DNA of 33,271 nt from Tissierellales bacterium (GCA_025210965.1 JAOAQY010000108.1:1-33271); one strand, 5' to 3'. Positions 23,781 through 32,083 are shown, counted from the stretch's first letter. Translations and numbers: made by a program. The notes: generated by a model not told the origin, from the letters alone.

Positions 23781-26700
23781 ATTAGGAGAGCTAAAAATAT
23801 ATGATAGTCATTCACTTATAAATGCTCAATTGAAAATTAGGAGAATATTACCTAAATTAAATTATGTAGAGATATTAGCTGTAAAAATAGAGGCTATAAT
23901 AGAAAATTTATTTAGAGAAATATTGGGAAGACAAGAAGAAATTGATGCTGAAGTTTTTATAGATAATGATTTTGCTGATAAGAAATTTTTGATTCGAATT
24001 GAAGTTAGAGATGAAGAAAACCTGCCTTTTGTGTATTTGTTTGATTTGTTTGAATCAAAAGTGATTGATGGCAAAAAAAATATATATGTAGGATTTGATA
24101 TAGAAAGTCATAATATATTTAGCGATGAGGCTATAGAGCAAATTAAAACGCAATTTGATATAAAAACAAGATCTGAACTTATGCTAGAGCTAAATCACAA
24201 GAATGATCAGCTTGAAAAAAGCGAACAATTTTTACAGTCATTATTGAGCAATATAAAATCTGCTATATATACCAAAAATTTAATTGGAGAATACACATAT
24301 GTAAATAGTGAATGCGAAAAACTAGTTCAGCGAGAAAAAAAAGATCTCATTGGGAAAACGGACAAAGAGTTATTTGAAAAACAGGTTTGTGAGGAATTGG
24401 AAAAAAATGATGAACTAGTTGTAGAAAAGAAGAAGAGCATTACGACTGAGGATAGGATAGTAGATAATCACGGAGATGTATTTTATTTTCTAACTACAAA
24501 AGTTCCAATGTTACAAGACAATAAAGTGGTTGGAATATGCTGTATTTCTATAGACATAAGCGAGAGAAAACAAATGGAAGAGGAGCTAGTTATTGCAAAA
24601 AGTATTGCAGAAGAAGCTTCGAGAGCTAAGGCAGATTTTCTCGCTAACATGAGTCATGAAATAAGAACTCCTATGAATGCTATTATGGGAATGAGCTATC
24701 TTATGCAGAAGACAGATCTTACATCTAAGCAAAAAAATTATTTAGATAAGATATGTAAATCAAGTCAGCATTTATTGGGAATAATAAATGATATTCTTGA
24801 TTTTTCAAAAATAGAAGCTGGTAAACTAGAGATTGAAAAGATTAAATTCAAGTTAAGTGATGTTTTGGATAATCTAGCTACACTAGTGGGACAAAAATGT
24901 TCTGAAAAGGGGCTAGAGTTAGTATTTGATGTGGAACCTAGTTTGTCAAATACATTCTTAGGAGATCCACTTAGATTGGGTCAAATTTTAATTAATTTTA
25001 CAAATAACGCGGTAAAATTTACAGAAAGTGGACAAATTATAATTAGAATAAGAAAATATTCAAAAAAAGAGAATAAAGAAGTTATAAAATTTGAAGTTGA
25101 AGATAGCGGTATAGGGATCAAAAAAGAGCATTTAGCTAGTTTGTTTAAATCATTTCAGCAAGCAGATACATCTACAACTCGTAAATATGGAGGGACAGGA
25201 CTCGGGCTTGCTATATCGAAAAATTTGGCAGAGTTAATGAACGGTGAAGTTGGTGTTAAATCTGAATATGGAAAGGGAAGTGTATTTTGGTTTACTGCAG
25301 AACTTATTGAAGATTATGAAATGAAGGCGATGGATATACTTAAAAAAATGCCGAAAAAATACAGAGTACTTGTAGTAGATGATAATGAAAATTCTAGAGA
25401 CGTACTAAAAGAGATGCTTTCATATATGGGATGTGTTGTTGAAACTGCAGATTCTGGAGAAATAGCTGTTGAGAAAGTTCGGAGGTATTTAGAAAAAGGA
25501 ATATTGTTTGATATAGTATATATGGATTTTCAATTAGTAGAGATAAATGGTATAGAGACATTTAAAAGAATAAAAGAAATTACTAAATTAGGTGTACCTA
25601 AAGGAATAATGGTAACAAATTTTGGACGTGAAGAAATTATATTAGAAGCTAAAAATACAGGTTTTGAGATGGTTTTAGTAAAACCAGTTAATCCTATTAT
25701 ATTATATGAATCAACTATGGAAGTGTTGGGCATCAAAGAGAAAGACGAGAGAGCGTTTGAAGAGATTGTAGAGGATGGTAGCTCGAAACTTTTAACCAAA
25801 AATATAAATGTTTTATTAGTTGAGGATAATGAATTAAATCAAGAAGTAGCAAAGGAAATTATAGAGTCGTTTGGTTTTATAGTTGATATAGCTGAAAATG
25901 GCGAAAAATCACTAGATAAAGTGAGTAATAATGACTACGATATAGTTCTAATGGATATGCAGATGCCAGTTATGGACGGTATTAGTGCAACAAAAAAAAT
26001 AAGAAATGATTTAGGTAAAATAGACATTCCAATTATTGCAATGACCGCTAATGCGATGGAAGAGGATAAAGAAAAATGCAGTTTAGCAGGGATGAATGAT
26101 CATTTATCAAAGCCTATAAATCCAGAGCATTTATTTGAAATAATAAAAAAATGGTCAAATATCAGTCAAGTTGTGGTGAATGAAAACTTGGAAGATTTAA
26201 AAGAACCTTGTAATTTAGAGCATTTATTGCATGTAGATGGACTTGATGCAAAAGCTGGATGTGATAGGGTTATGGGCAAAAAAAAGACTTATATTAGATT
26301 ACTAAAGAGGTTTGTAGAAGAAGAAGCATTTTCTGTTGATAATATAGAGCATGCTATAGTTAAAAAAGACTATGAAAAAGCTGAATATTTGACACATACG
26401 CTTAAAGGCGTGACGGGGAATATAGGAGCAACAAGAATTTTTGAGCTGGTTTTGGATTTTGAAAATACATTGAAAGATCATAAAAATGACAAAACTTTAT
26501 TTAAAAAGATACCTGAGTTAAAATCGGTATATAACAAGTTAATAAGAGATTTAGATGACATAATGGAAAAAGATTCTGAAGACGAAAAAACTTCTGATAT
26601 TAGAAGTGCCAAACAAATGGATGATTTGATTTCAAGATATAGAATATTTATTGAAAAAAGGAAGACTAGGGAATGCAAAGAGTTTGCTAAAAAGTGCAAA

Positions 26701-26826
26701 TCATTTATTTGGCCAGAATATATGGCAGAAGATGTTAGTAAATTAGGTAATATGTTAGAGCGCTATAGATACAAAGATGCTCTTGTTCTATGTGATCAAT
26801 TGGAAGAAAAACTAAGGGAGGCATAG
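23773..26826 (+). CDS. Soluble hybrid histidine kinase (RsbT-like?-PAS-HisKA-HATPase-REC-REC-HPt)
   Basis: A 1017-residue cytosolic phosphorelay kinase without membrane segments. Order: an unusual N-terminal domain (about 1-130), a coiled linker, PAS (about 150-270), HisKA with His295 (MSHEIRTP), HATPase (N-box FTNNAVKF, G1 EDSGIGI, G2 GGTGLGLAI), receiver 1 with Asp585 (YMDFQL), receiver 2 with Asp728 (LMDMQMPVMDG), an HPt domain with His875 (THTLKG), and a C-terminal tail of about 90 residues. All phospho-sites are present, though receiver 1 is less canonical. The N-terminal domain may be a degenerate RsbT-like fold: Asn45 and Asp80 line up with the ATP-site Asn and Asp of the neighbouring kinase, but the Gly boxes are gone. 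It overlaps the preceding gene by 8 bp. The REC-HD-GYP gene begins 1 bp after its stop. Confidence 0.93.
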   Translation: MIRLGELKIYDSHSLINAQLKIRRILPKLNYVEILAVKIEAIIENLFREILGRQEEIDAEVFIDNDFADKKFLIRIEVRDEENLPFVYLFDLFESKVIDGKKNIYVGFDIESHNIFSDEAIEQIKTQFDIKTRSELMLELNHKNDQLEKSEQFLQSLLSNIKSAIYTKNLIGEYTYVNSECEKLVQREKKDLIGKTDKELFEKQVCEELEKNDELVVEKKKSITTEDRIVDNHGDVFYFLTTKVPMLQDNKVVGICCISIDISERKQMEEELVIAKSIAEEASRAKADFLANMSHEIRTPMNAIMGMSYLMQKTDLTSKQKNYLDKICKSSQHLLGIINDILDFSKIEAGKLEIEKIKFKLSDVLDNLATLVGQKCSEKGLELVFDVEPSLSNTFLGDPLRLGQILINFTNNAVKFTESGQIIIRIRKYSKKENKEVIKFEVEDSGIGIKKEHLASLFKSFQQADTSTTRKYGGTGLGLAISKNLAELMNGEVGVKSEYGKGSVFWFTAELIEDYEMKAMDILKKMPKKYRVLVVDDNENSRDVLKEMLSYMGCVVETADSGEIAVEKVRRYLEKGILFDIVYMDFQLVEINGIETFKRIKEITKLGVPKGIMVTNFGREEIILEAKNTGFEMVLVKPVNPIILYESTMEVLGIKEKDERAFEEIVEDGSSKLLTKNINVLLVEDNELNQEVAKEIIESFGFIVDIAENGEKSLDKVSNNDYDIVLMDMQMPVMDGISATKKIRNDLGKIDIPIIAMTANAMEEDKEKCSLAGMNDHLSKPINPEHLFEIIKKWSNISQVVVNENLEDLKEPCNLEHLLHVDGLDAKAGCDRVMGKKKTYIRLLKRFVEEEAFSVDNIEHAIVKKDYEKAEYLTHTLKGVTGNIGATRIFELVLDFENTLKDHKNDKTLFKKIPELKSVYNKLIRDLDDIMEKDSEDEKTSDIRSAKQMDDLISRYRIFIEKRKTRECKEFAKKCKSFIWPEYMAEDVSKLGNMLERYRYKDALVLCDQLEEKLREA

Positions 26827-26827
26827 T

Positions 26828-27916
26828 ATGGAAAAAACTTTGACAGATTGTAAAGTACTGATAGTAGATGATACTGAAATGAATATAGATATTTTAGTTG
26901 AAACATTGGAGGATAAGTATGAACTGTCAGTGGCCATGGATGGAAGTTCTGCATTAGAGTGTGTTGAACTCGAAAAACCTGATTTGATTTTATTGGACAT
27001 AATGATGCCGGATTTGGATGGTTATACAGTTTGTAAGAAACTTAAAAAAGATGAGACAACGAGAGATATACCAATAATATTTTTAACTGCTATTACAGAT
27101 GTTGGAAGCAAGGCAAAAGGATTTGAAGCTGGAGCAGTGGATTATATAACAAAACCCTTTGAGAGTATAGAAGTGCAAGCAAGAGTCAAAACTCATCTGT
27201 TACTTGAGAGAGCTAGAAAAGAACTTTTGAATCAAAATGAAATATTAGAAGAGCGTGTTAAGGAGAGAACTAGAGAGATTGAATTGACTCAGGAAGCTAT
27301 GATAGATGCCTTTGCTACCTTGGCAGAATATAGGGATCCAGAAACTGGCGGACATATAAAGCGCACTAAAAATTATGTGAAAGTTATGGCAACAAAATTG
27401 AGCACATTGAATGAATATAAAGAGTTTATTACAAAAGATGTAATTGAAAAATATTATAGTTCAGCTCCACTCCATGACATAGGTAAAATTGGGATAAGAG
27501 ATGAAATTTTACTTAAACCTGGACGATTAACTAGTGGAGAGTTTGATGAGATGAAAAAACATACAGTCTTGGGTCTAAAAGTTTTGGAAGAAGCTTCGCA
27601 GAATTTAGGAGAAAAATCATTTTTAAAATATGCTATGGAATTTTCGAAATATCATCATGAAAGATGGGATGGAAAAGGTTATCCAGAGGGACTTTCAAAA
27701 TCAGATATTCCACTAGCTGGCAGAATAATGGCAATTGCGGATGTTTACGATGCGCTGATAAGTAAAAGAGTTTATAAACCTGCATTTTCTCATGAAGAAG
27801 CAGTCGAAATGATAAGGCAAGGAAGTAATAGTCAATTTGACCCTTCATTGGTAGATGTTTTTTTAGATATAAGTAATCAGTTTTATGATATATCTCAAAA
27901 ATACAAAGATGAATAA
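26828..27916 (+). CDS. Response regulator with HD-GYP output, predicted cyclic di-GMP phosphodiesterase
   Basis: A 362-residue RpfG-like protein: receiver domain (about 8-125) with phospho-acceptor Asp57 (LLDIMMPDLDG) and switch Lys109, a coiled-coil linker (about 125-155), and an HD-GYP domain (about 160-350). Catalytic residues are complete: His216-Asp217 with Lys220 (LHDIGK), His245, His276-His277, GYP at 284-286 and Asp305, so it should hydrolyse c-di-GMP when phosphorylated. GGGAGG at 26817-26822 lies in the tail of the kinase gene. The adjacent phosphorelay kinase with its HPt is the natural phosphate donor. A strong terminator closes the operon. It may also act on related cyclic dinucleotides. 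Confidence 0.94.
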   Translation: MEKTLTDCKVLIVDDTEMNIDILVETLEDKYELSVAMDGSSALECVELEKPDLILLDIMMPDLDGYTVCKKLKKDETTRDIPIIFLTAITDVGSKAKGFEAGAVDYITKPFESIEVQARVKTHLLLERARKELLNQNEILEERVKERTREIELTQEAMIDAFATLAEYRDPETGGHIKRTKNYVKVMATKLSTLNEYKEFITKDVIEKYYSSAPLHDIGKIGIRDEILLKPGRLTSGEFDEMKKHTVLGLKVLEEASQNLGEKSFLKYAMEFSKYHHERWDGKGYPEGLSKSDIPLAGRIMAIADVYDALISKRVYKPAFSHEEAVEMIRQGSNSQFDPSLVDVFLDISNQFYDISQKYKDE

Positions 27917-27920
27917 ATCT

Positions 27921-27972
27921 AAAAAATAGTGATAGCTCAAATAAATGTTTATTTGAGCTATCACTATTTTTT
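27921..27972. terminator. Bidirectional terminator, 25-bp perfect stem
   Basis: Arms 27921-27945 and 27948-27972 are perfectly complementary, flanked by A-run and T-run so that it can work from both sides. It ends the stressosome operon and the converging DUF5320 gene, whose stop lies at 27971-27973. Confidence 0.94.
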
Positions 27973-28219
27973 ATTTAACTTTTGCTTCTAGTGATTCAAT
28001 TTTTCCTTTTAGTTCTTTAATTTCTGATAACAAAGGATTATTAAAGTTATTATTAGAAATATTACGACGGCAAAATCTATTACCTTTTTTAAATCCTCTT
28101 CCGTTTCTGCAACCAAAATCTAGTTCATTAGCAGATTTTGAATTCCCTGTACACGTACCGAGTCCTCTTCCTGTCATAGTTCCTTGTCCCATAGGTCCTG
28201 TTCCATCAAATCGTGGCAT
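27971..28219 (-). CDS. DUF5320 family small Gly-rich protein
   Basis: An 82-residue protein starting MPRFDGTGPMGQG and continuing MTGRGLGTC, the hallmark of the DUF5320 family common in anaerobes, often near dinitrogenase iron-molybdenum-cofactor-like (NifX/NifB-related) proteins. The middle is basic with Cys residues at about 23, 37 and 54; the last 20 residues form a short coiled coil. Function is unknown. The start at 28219 is chosen for the AGGAGG site right upstream and the family N-terminus; a longer in-frame version from 28264 would lack both. A strong promoter with paired CATATGCCC elements lies upstream. Confidence 0.85.
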   Translation of the reverse strand: MPRFDGTGPMGQGTMTGRGLGTCTGNSKSANELDFGCRNGRGFKKGNRFCRRNISNNNFNNPLLSEIKELKGKIESLEAKVK

Positions 28220-28258
28220 AAAATTACCTCCTAAATGAATTTTCAAGTAATAAGTTAC

Positions 28259-28309
28259 GGGCATATGCTCTTTATATTTACATTATAACATGTTTTGGGC
28301 ATATGTCAA
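28259..28309 (-). promoter_or_regulatory. DUF5320 promoter bracketed by two CATATGCCC elements
   Basis: On the minus strand: TTGACA (28309-28304), 16-bp spacer, TATAAT (28287-28282), a near-consensus promoter. The 9-bp element CATATGCCC occurs twice on that strand, at 28305-28297 (overlapping the -35 and spacer) and 28267-28259 (about +9 to +17), 38 bp apart. This arrangement is typical of repressor operators; the regulator is unknown. Confidence 0.6.
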
Positions 28310-28318
28310 ATATCTTTT

Positions 28319-28360
28319 TTGTTCTAATTATCTAGATTAGGGTACAAAATAACTAGATTA
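28319..28360 (+). promoter_or_regulatory. Weak promoter and direct repeats upstream of the GGDEF gene
   Basis: TTGTTC (28319-28324), an 18-bp spacer, TACAAA (28343-28348) is a possible promoter. The 8-mer CTAGATTA occurs at 28332-28339 and 28353-28360, 21 bp (two helical turns) apart, as response-regulator sites often are. Confidence 0.3.
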
Positions 28361-28372
28361 ACTGAGGTGAGG

Positions 28373-30166
28373 ATGAAGAAAATGAAGAATATAAAGATAT
28401 TGTCAGAGATTGCTATGAAATTTATTTCATCAGATTCATTTGATTTGCAAATTAAAGAAACACTTGAGCTTATTGGAAATTATTTTTCCGTTAGTAGGGT
28501 CTATATTTTTATTGATAGTGATGATGGTGAAACTACAAGCAATACTTATGAATGGTGTGCAAATGGAGTAGAATCTGAGATATATAAGTTGCAAAATATA
28601 GGTTATAAACAATTTCCAAATTGGAGAGAAGAATTAATAGAAAAAGGAATGTTATGCTATGAGGAGATAGACAATCTTGACGAAGATTTAAGGGAGTTTT
28701 TAAATAACCAAAATATAAAATCACTAGTTATATATCCTATATATATAAATAAAAAATACAAAGGTTTTATAGGGTTTGATGAGTGTTTTAAAAACAGAAA
28801 ATGGATAGAAAAAGAATTTGAAATGCTTAAAATAATATCGGGAATAATTTCAACTGTCTATGAAAAAAAAATGTATCAAGACAATCTAAAGTTAGCATTA
28901 AATCAATTTAAGATATTGTTTGATTATAATCCAGAGCCCATGGCAATAAACGATTATGAAAGAGAAGTGTTTCTTGATGTAAATCAGGCATTTTTATCAA
29001 AAATGCATTACAAAAGAGATGATGTTATAGGAAAAACTCCAAAAGAAATAGGTATAACTTCACTAGATGGTTCTGATTTTAGATTAATAGGTTTAATTAA
29101 GCGAAGAAAAACAATCAAAAATGCGCGGCTAGAATTTTTGGTAAAAGAAAAACAAGAACTTGTAGGTATATTTTCGGGAGAAATAATTGAAGTTGAAGGA
29201 ATAAAGAAAATTTTGACAGTAATGAATGATATAAGCGAAGAGATAAAATTGAATAAAGAATTAGAAATTCAAAAGCAGAGATTAGAACACATAATAGAGG
29301 GAACTCACATGGGAACATGGGAGTGGAATATCCCAAATGGAACTGTGAGATTCAATGAAAGATGGGCAGAAATTATAGGCTATACGCTTGAAGAGCTTGA
29401 GCCAATAACTATAGAGACTTGGATAAAATATGCAAATAAAGAAGATTTAAAGAGGTCAAATGAGCTTTTACAAAAACATTTTAGAGGTGAAACTCCAAAC
29501 TATGATTTTGAGGGAAGAATGAAACATAAAAATGGAAATTGGATTTGGATACTAGATAGAGGACGAGTTATGAAGTGGAGTGAAGATGGAAAACCAATAG
29601 AGATGTTTGGAACACATACAGACATAACAGAGAAGAAAAAACTACAAAATCAAATAGAAGAAATGGCCATAAGAGATGGACTTACTGGTATTTACAACAG
29701 GAGATATATATTTGACCGATTGAGAAAAATGTATTCAGAGTATAAACGAACAGGCAATAATTTTTCGGTAGCAATAATAGATATAGATTATTTTAAGAAG
29801 ATAAATGATAATTATGGTCATATAGGCGGGGATCATGTACTAAAAGAGTTTACTAAATTGATACAAAATATGATTAGAGATTATGATTTGTTAGGTCGTT
29901 ACGGCGGGGAGGAATTTATAGTTGTATTTCCAAATACGAAAACATCTAAAGCAGCAATGGTAGTAGAACGAATATTAAATAGAGTTAGGCAAAGTTGTTT
30001 TAGATATTCTGATAAAGATATTTGTTTTACGTTTAGTGCAGGAGTATATGATGCTTCTGAAATAAGTGGTGATAGTTCATCTATTGAAGAAATTATAGAG
30101 GGCGCGGACAATAGACTATACAAAGCAAAAAGAGGAGGAAGAGATAATATAATGATAAATGGATAA
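28373..30166 (+). CDS. Diguanylate cyclase with GAF and two PAS domains
   Basis: A 597-residue soluble protein, predicted to make cyclic di-GMP from two GTP. Domains: GAF (about 10-165), PAS (about 175-290), PAS-PAC (about 300-425, FEGRMKHKNGNWIW then DITEKK), and GGDEF (about 430-595). The active site is GGEEF at 511-515, and a feedback I-site RDYD lies at 502-505, five residues before it, so the enzyme should be product-inhibited. There are no membrane segments, so the signals are intracellular. Start codons at 28367 (GTG), 28373 and 28382 are possible; 28373 is chosen by its spacing from GAGGTGA. It is near the HD-GYP enzyme with the opposite activity. Confidence 0.93.
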   Translation: MKKMKNIKILSEIAMKFISSDSFDLQIKETLELIGNYFSVSRVYIFIDSDDGETTSNTYEWCANGVESEIYKLQNIGYKQFPNWREELIEKGMLCYEEIDNLDEDLREFLNNQNIKSLVIYPIYINKKYKGFIGFDECFKNRKWIEKEFEMLKIISGIISTVYEKKMYQDNLKLALNQFKILFDYNPEPMAINDYEREVFLDVNQAFLSKMHYKRDDVIGKTPKEIGITSLDGSDFRLIGLIKRRKTIKNARLEFLVKEKQELVGIFSGEIIEVEGIKKILTVMNDISEEIKLNKELEIQKQRLEHIIEGTHMGTWEWNIPNGTVRFNERWAEIIGYTLEELEPITIETWIKYANKEDLKRSNELLQKHFRGETPNYDFEGRMKHKNGNWIWILDRGRVMKWSEDGKPIEMFGTHTDITEKKKLQNQIEEMAIRDGLTGIYNRRYIFDRLRKMYSEYKRTGNNFSVAIIDIDYFKKINDNYGHIGGDHVLKEFTKLIQNMIRDYDLLGRYGGEEFIVVFPNTKTSKAAMVVERILNRVRQSCFRYSDKDICFTFSAGVYDASEISGDSSSIEEIIEGADNRLYKAKRGGRDNIMING

Positions 30167-30180
30167 ATATATATCAAAAC

Positions 30181-30209
30181 TTGATGTGATTATAGTTCTG
30201 TGTTAAAAT
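30181..30209 (+). promoter_or_regulatory. Predicted promoter of the EamA transporter gene
   Basis: TTGATG (30181-30186), a 17-bp spacer, TAAAAT (30204-30209). No terminator is visible between the GGDEF gene and this promoter, so read-through is possible. Confidence 0.5.
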
Positions 30210-30244
30210 ATTCAAATTAAAATATTTGAGGTGGTGTAGTTTTT

Positions 30245-31108
30245 ATGAAAGAAAAATTTGCTATTGTTTTTTCAATGGTGTTATGGGGAAGTTTAGGTTT
30301 GTTTGTAAAAAATATAAAACTTCCAGCGATTGAAATAGCATTTGTCAGAGCACTGGTTGCAACAATTACTTTTATATTATTAAAATTTTTTCTTAAAAAT
30401 AGGATAGGAAAAGTTAGGAAAAAAGACATAATTATATTAATTTTTTCAGGAATAGCTCTAGGAATTAATTGGATACTTCTATTTGAGGCATTTAAATACA
30501 CTAGTATAACGAATGCTATTTTGAGCTATTATATGGCGCCTATAGTAGCAGTAATTTTGGGAATAGTATTTTTAAGAGAAAAAATCAGTGGTAAAGAAGT
30601 GGTTTCAATACTTATAGCAATCAGTGGTCTAGTTTTAATATTATTGCAAAATGATAGTTCACATACTGGGAGTGGAAGTATAGTGGGAATTATTTATGGA
30701 TTAACTGCAGCTGTGTTTTATGCCATAGTAATGGTACTAAATAAGCAAATAGAAGATTTAGATTCTATAAATAAAACACTTTTGCAGATGGGGATAGCTT
30801 GTCTGATATTGCTGCCATTGGTTTATGGAAGACAGATGTTAGTTGTAAGTGATACTAAAGATTTTATTTTTATCCTGTTGATAGGAATAGTACACACAGC
30901 TATACCGTATGCACTTTATTTCGGCAATATTCCCAAAGTAAAAATACAAACAGTTGGTGTTATGAGTTACTTAGATCCAGTAACTGCATTGGTTTTAGGA
31001 ATAATAGTTTTAGGAGAACCATTTACTGTATTTCATGCAGTGGGGATTGGATTTATAATTTTTGCTACTATTATTCAAAATAGAGAAAGAGAAAAGCTTG
31101 CTAATTAG
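30245..31108 (+). CDS. EamA/DMT-family transporter
   Basis: A 287-residue protein with about ten hydrophobic helices formed by two EamA repeats (about 1-130 and 145-280). N-terminal WGSLGLFVK and the repeat-end segments (LSYYMAPIVAVILGIVFLREK and MSYLDPVTALVLGIIVLGE, quoted in part) are typical of drug/metabolite transporters that export amino acids or other small metabolites. The substrate is unknown. GAGGTGG is the ribosome binding site. It converges on, and overlaps by 8 bp, the YdcZ-type gene; both stop codons lie in one terminator hairpin. Confidence 0.9.
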   Translation: MKEKFAIVFSMVLWGSLGLFVKNIKLPAIEIAFVRALVATITFILLKFFLKNRIGKVRKKDIIILIFSGIALGINWILLFEAFKYTSITNAILSYYMAPIVAVILGIVFLREKISGKEVVSILIAISGLVLILLQNDSSHTGSGSIVGIIYGLTAAVFYAIVMVLNKQIEDLDSINKTLLQMGIACLILLPLVYGRQMLVVSDTKDFIFILLIGIVHTAIPYALYFGNIPKVKIQTVGVMSYLDPVTALVLGIIVLGEPFTVFHAVGIGFIIFATIIQNREREKLAN

Positions 31109-31121
31109 TAGCAAGCTTTTC
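31091..31121. terminator. Bidirectional terminator containing both stop codons
   Basis: A 13-bp stem (31091-31103 with 31109-31121) and 5-nt loop. The EamA stop (31106-31108) and the opposite gene's stop (31101-31103) are both inside the hairpin. Confidence 0.88.
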
Positions 31122-31559
31122 ATTTATTCTATCAATCCATAGATTATAGGTTAGACCAAATAATACTAATAGACCTCCTATTATTTTGCCTATAGAGAAC
31201 TCATTTAAAGTGAAGTAATCTATTAAACTGCCAGAAAATATTTGTCCAATAAATATTAGAAGAGTAAGGTAAAATGCAGAAATCTTGTGTGTAATATAAT
31301 TTGATAGCAAAACGACAAATATACCTGCTGCACCACCAAAATATGCCCAAATTGGAACTAAAGGAAGTTCGCTTTTTATATTTCCAATTGAAGGAATAGA
31401 AAATATAAAAAAGAGTATAGATGTTAAAAGTCCCATTGAATAATGGATGAAAGAACCTTGTATCAATCCTGTATGCATAGATAAAGTTGCGCCTAAGATT
31501 CTAGATAGAACGATAAATACTCCAGCTAGTAGTGAAACAATTATAGCAAATAAAATCAT
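31101..31559 (-). CDS. DMT-family transporter, YdcZ (DUF606) type, half-size
   Basis: A 152-residue membrane protein with five predicted helices, matching the YdcZ/DUF606 half-size members of the drug/metabolite superfamily (IVSLLAGVFIVLSRILGA at the start, YFGGAAGIFVVLL in the middle, a DYF then GGLLVLFG segment at the end). Half-size members function as pairs, and the adjacent upstream gene encodes a second such half, 11 bp away with its own GGAGG site in the gap. Together they probably form one heterodimeric exporter of unknown substrate. Confidence 0.82.
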   Translation of the reverse strand: MILFAIIVSLLAGVFIVLSRILGATLSMHTGLIQGSFIHYSMGLLTSILFFIFSIPSIGNIKSELPLVPIWAYFGGAAGIFVVLLSNYITHKISAFYLTLLIFIGQIFSGSLIDYFTLNEFSIGKIIGGLLVLFGLTYNLWIDRINEKLATN

Positions 31560-31570
31560 AAAATACCTCC

Positions 31571-31993
31571 TTAAAAAACAGTCATTATAATTATGCCAAA
31601 ACTTATTATTATCAATCCAACGATTTTTCTCCTATCAAATCTGATAATTTCCATTTCAAATAATCCAAAATGATCTATTATTATCGAAGTTATAGATTGA
31701 CCCAAAAGGCTTAGTGCAATCGGAATAGATAATCCAAGAACTGCAAAACCAATGTTGTTGAAATATATGGGCAAAATACCTATAGCACCAGATAACAAAA
31801 GATAGATTGGGAATTTTTTCTTTAAATTAATTTTAGACTTCGAGATAATCATTATTACAAGAAGTATAGAACATCCAAGCAAATGAAATATAACAGTTGT
31901 AGTCGAATTACCAATATGTTTAGATAATGTTCCATTAAAAAGAATCATTATAGAAATAAATACACCTATTAGTGATGATAAAAAATTATTCAT
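31571..31993 (-). CDS. DMT-family transporter, YdcZ (DUF606) type, half-size partner
   Basis: A 140-residue membrane protein with five predicted helices, the first gene of a two-gene operon with the 152-residue homologue. Features of the family include the N-terminal GVFISIMILFNGTLSK, the middle LSGAIGILPIYF and the later LLGQSITSIIIDHFG. The two proteins are only modestly alike, as expected for antiparallel partners. AAAAGGAGA precedes the ATG. A TTGACA-type promoter lies upstream. The substrate is unknown. Confidence 0.8.
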   Translation of the reverse strand: MNNFLSSLIGVFISIMILFNGTLSKHIGNSTTTVIFHLLGCSILLVIMIISKSKINLKKKFPIYLLLSGAIGILPIYFNNIGFAVLGLSIPIALSLLGQSITSIIIDHFGLFEMEIIRFDRRKIVGLIIISFGIIIMTVF

Positions 31994-32040
31994 AAAAATT
32001 TCTCCTTTTCTTATTGCTAGCAGAGATAATGTAACATGAA

Positions 32041-32070
32041 ATTAGACATAAAAAGAATGACGCCTGTCAA
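32041..32070 (-). promoter_or_regulatory. Predicted promoter of the YdcZ pair
   Basis: On the minus strand: consensus TTGACA (32070-32065), an 18-bp spacer, TCTAAT (32046-32041), about 48 bp upstream of the start codon. Confidence 0.45.
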
Positions 32071-32083
32071 CAATTTTGAAAAT

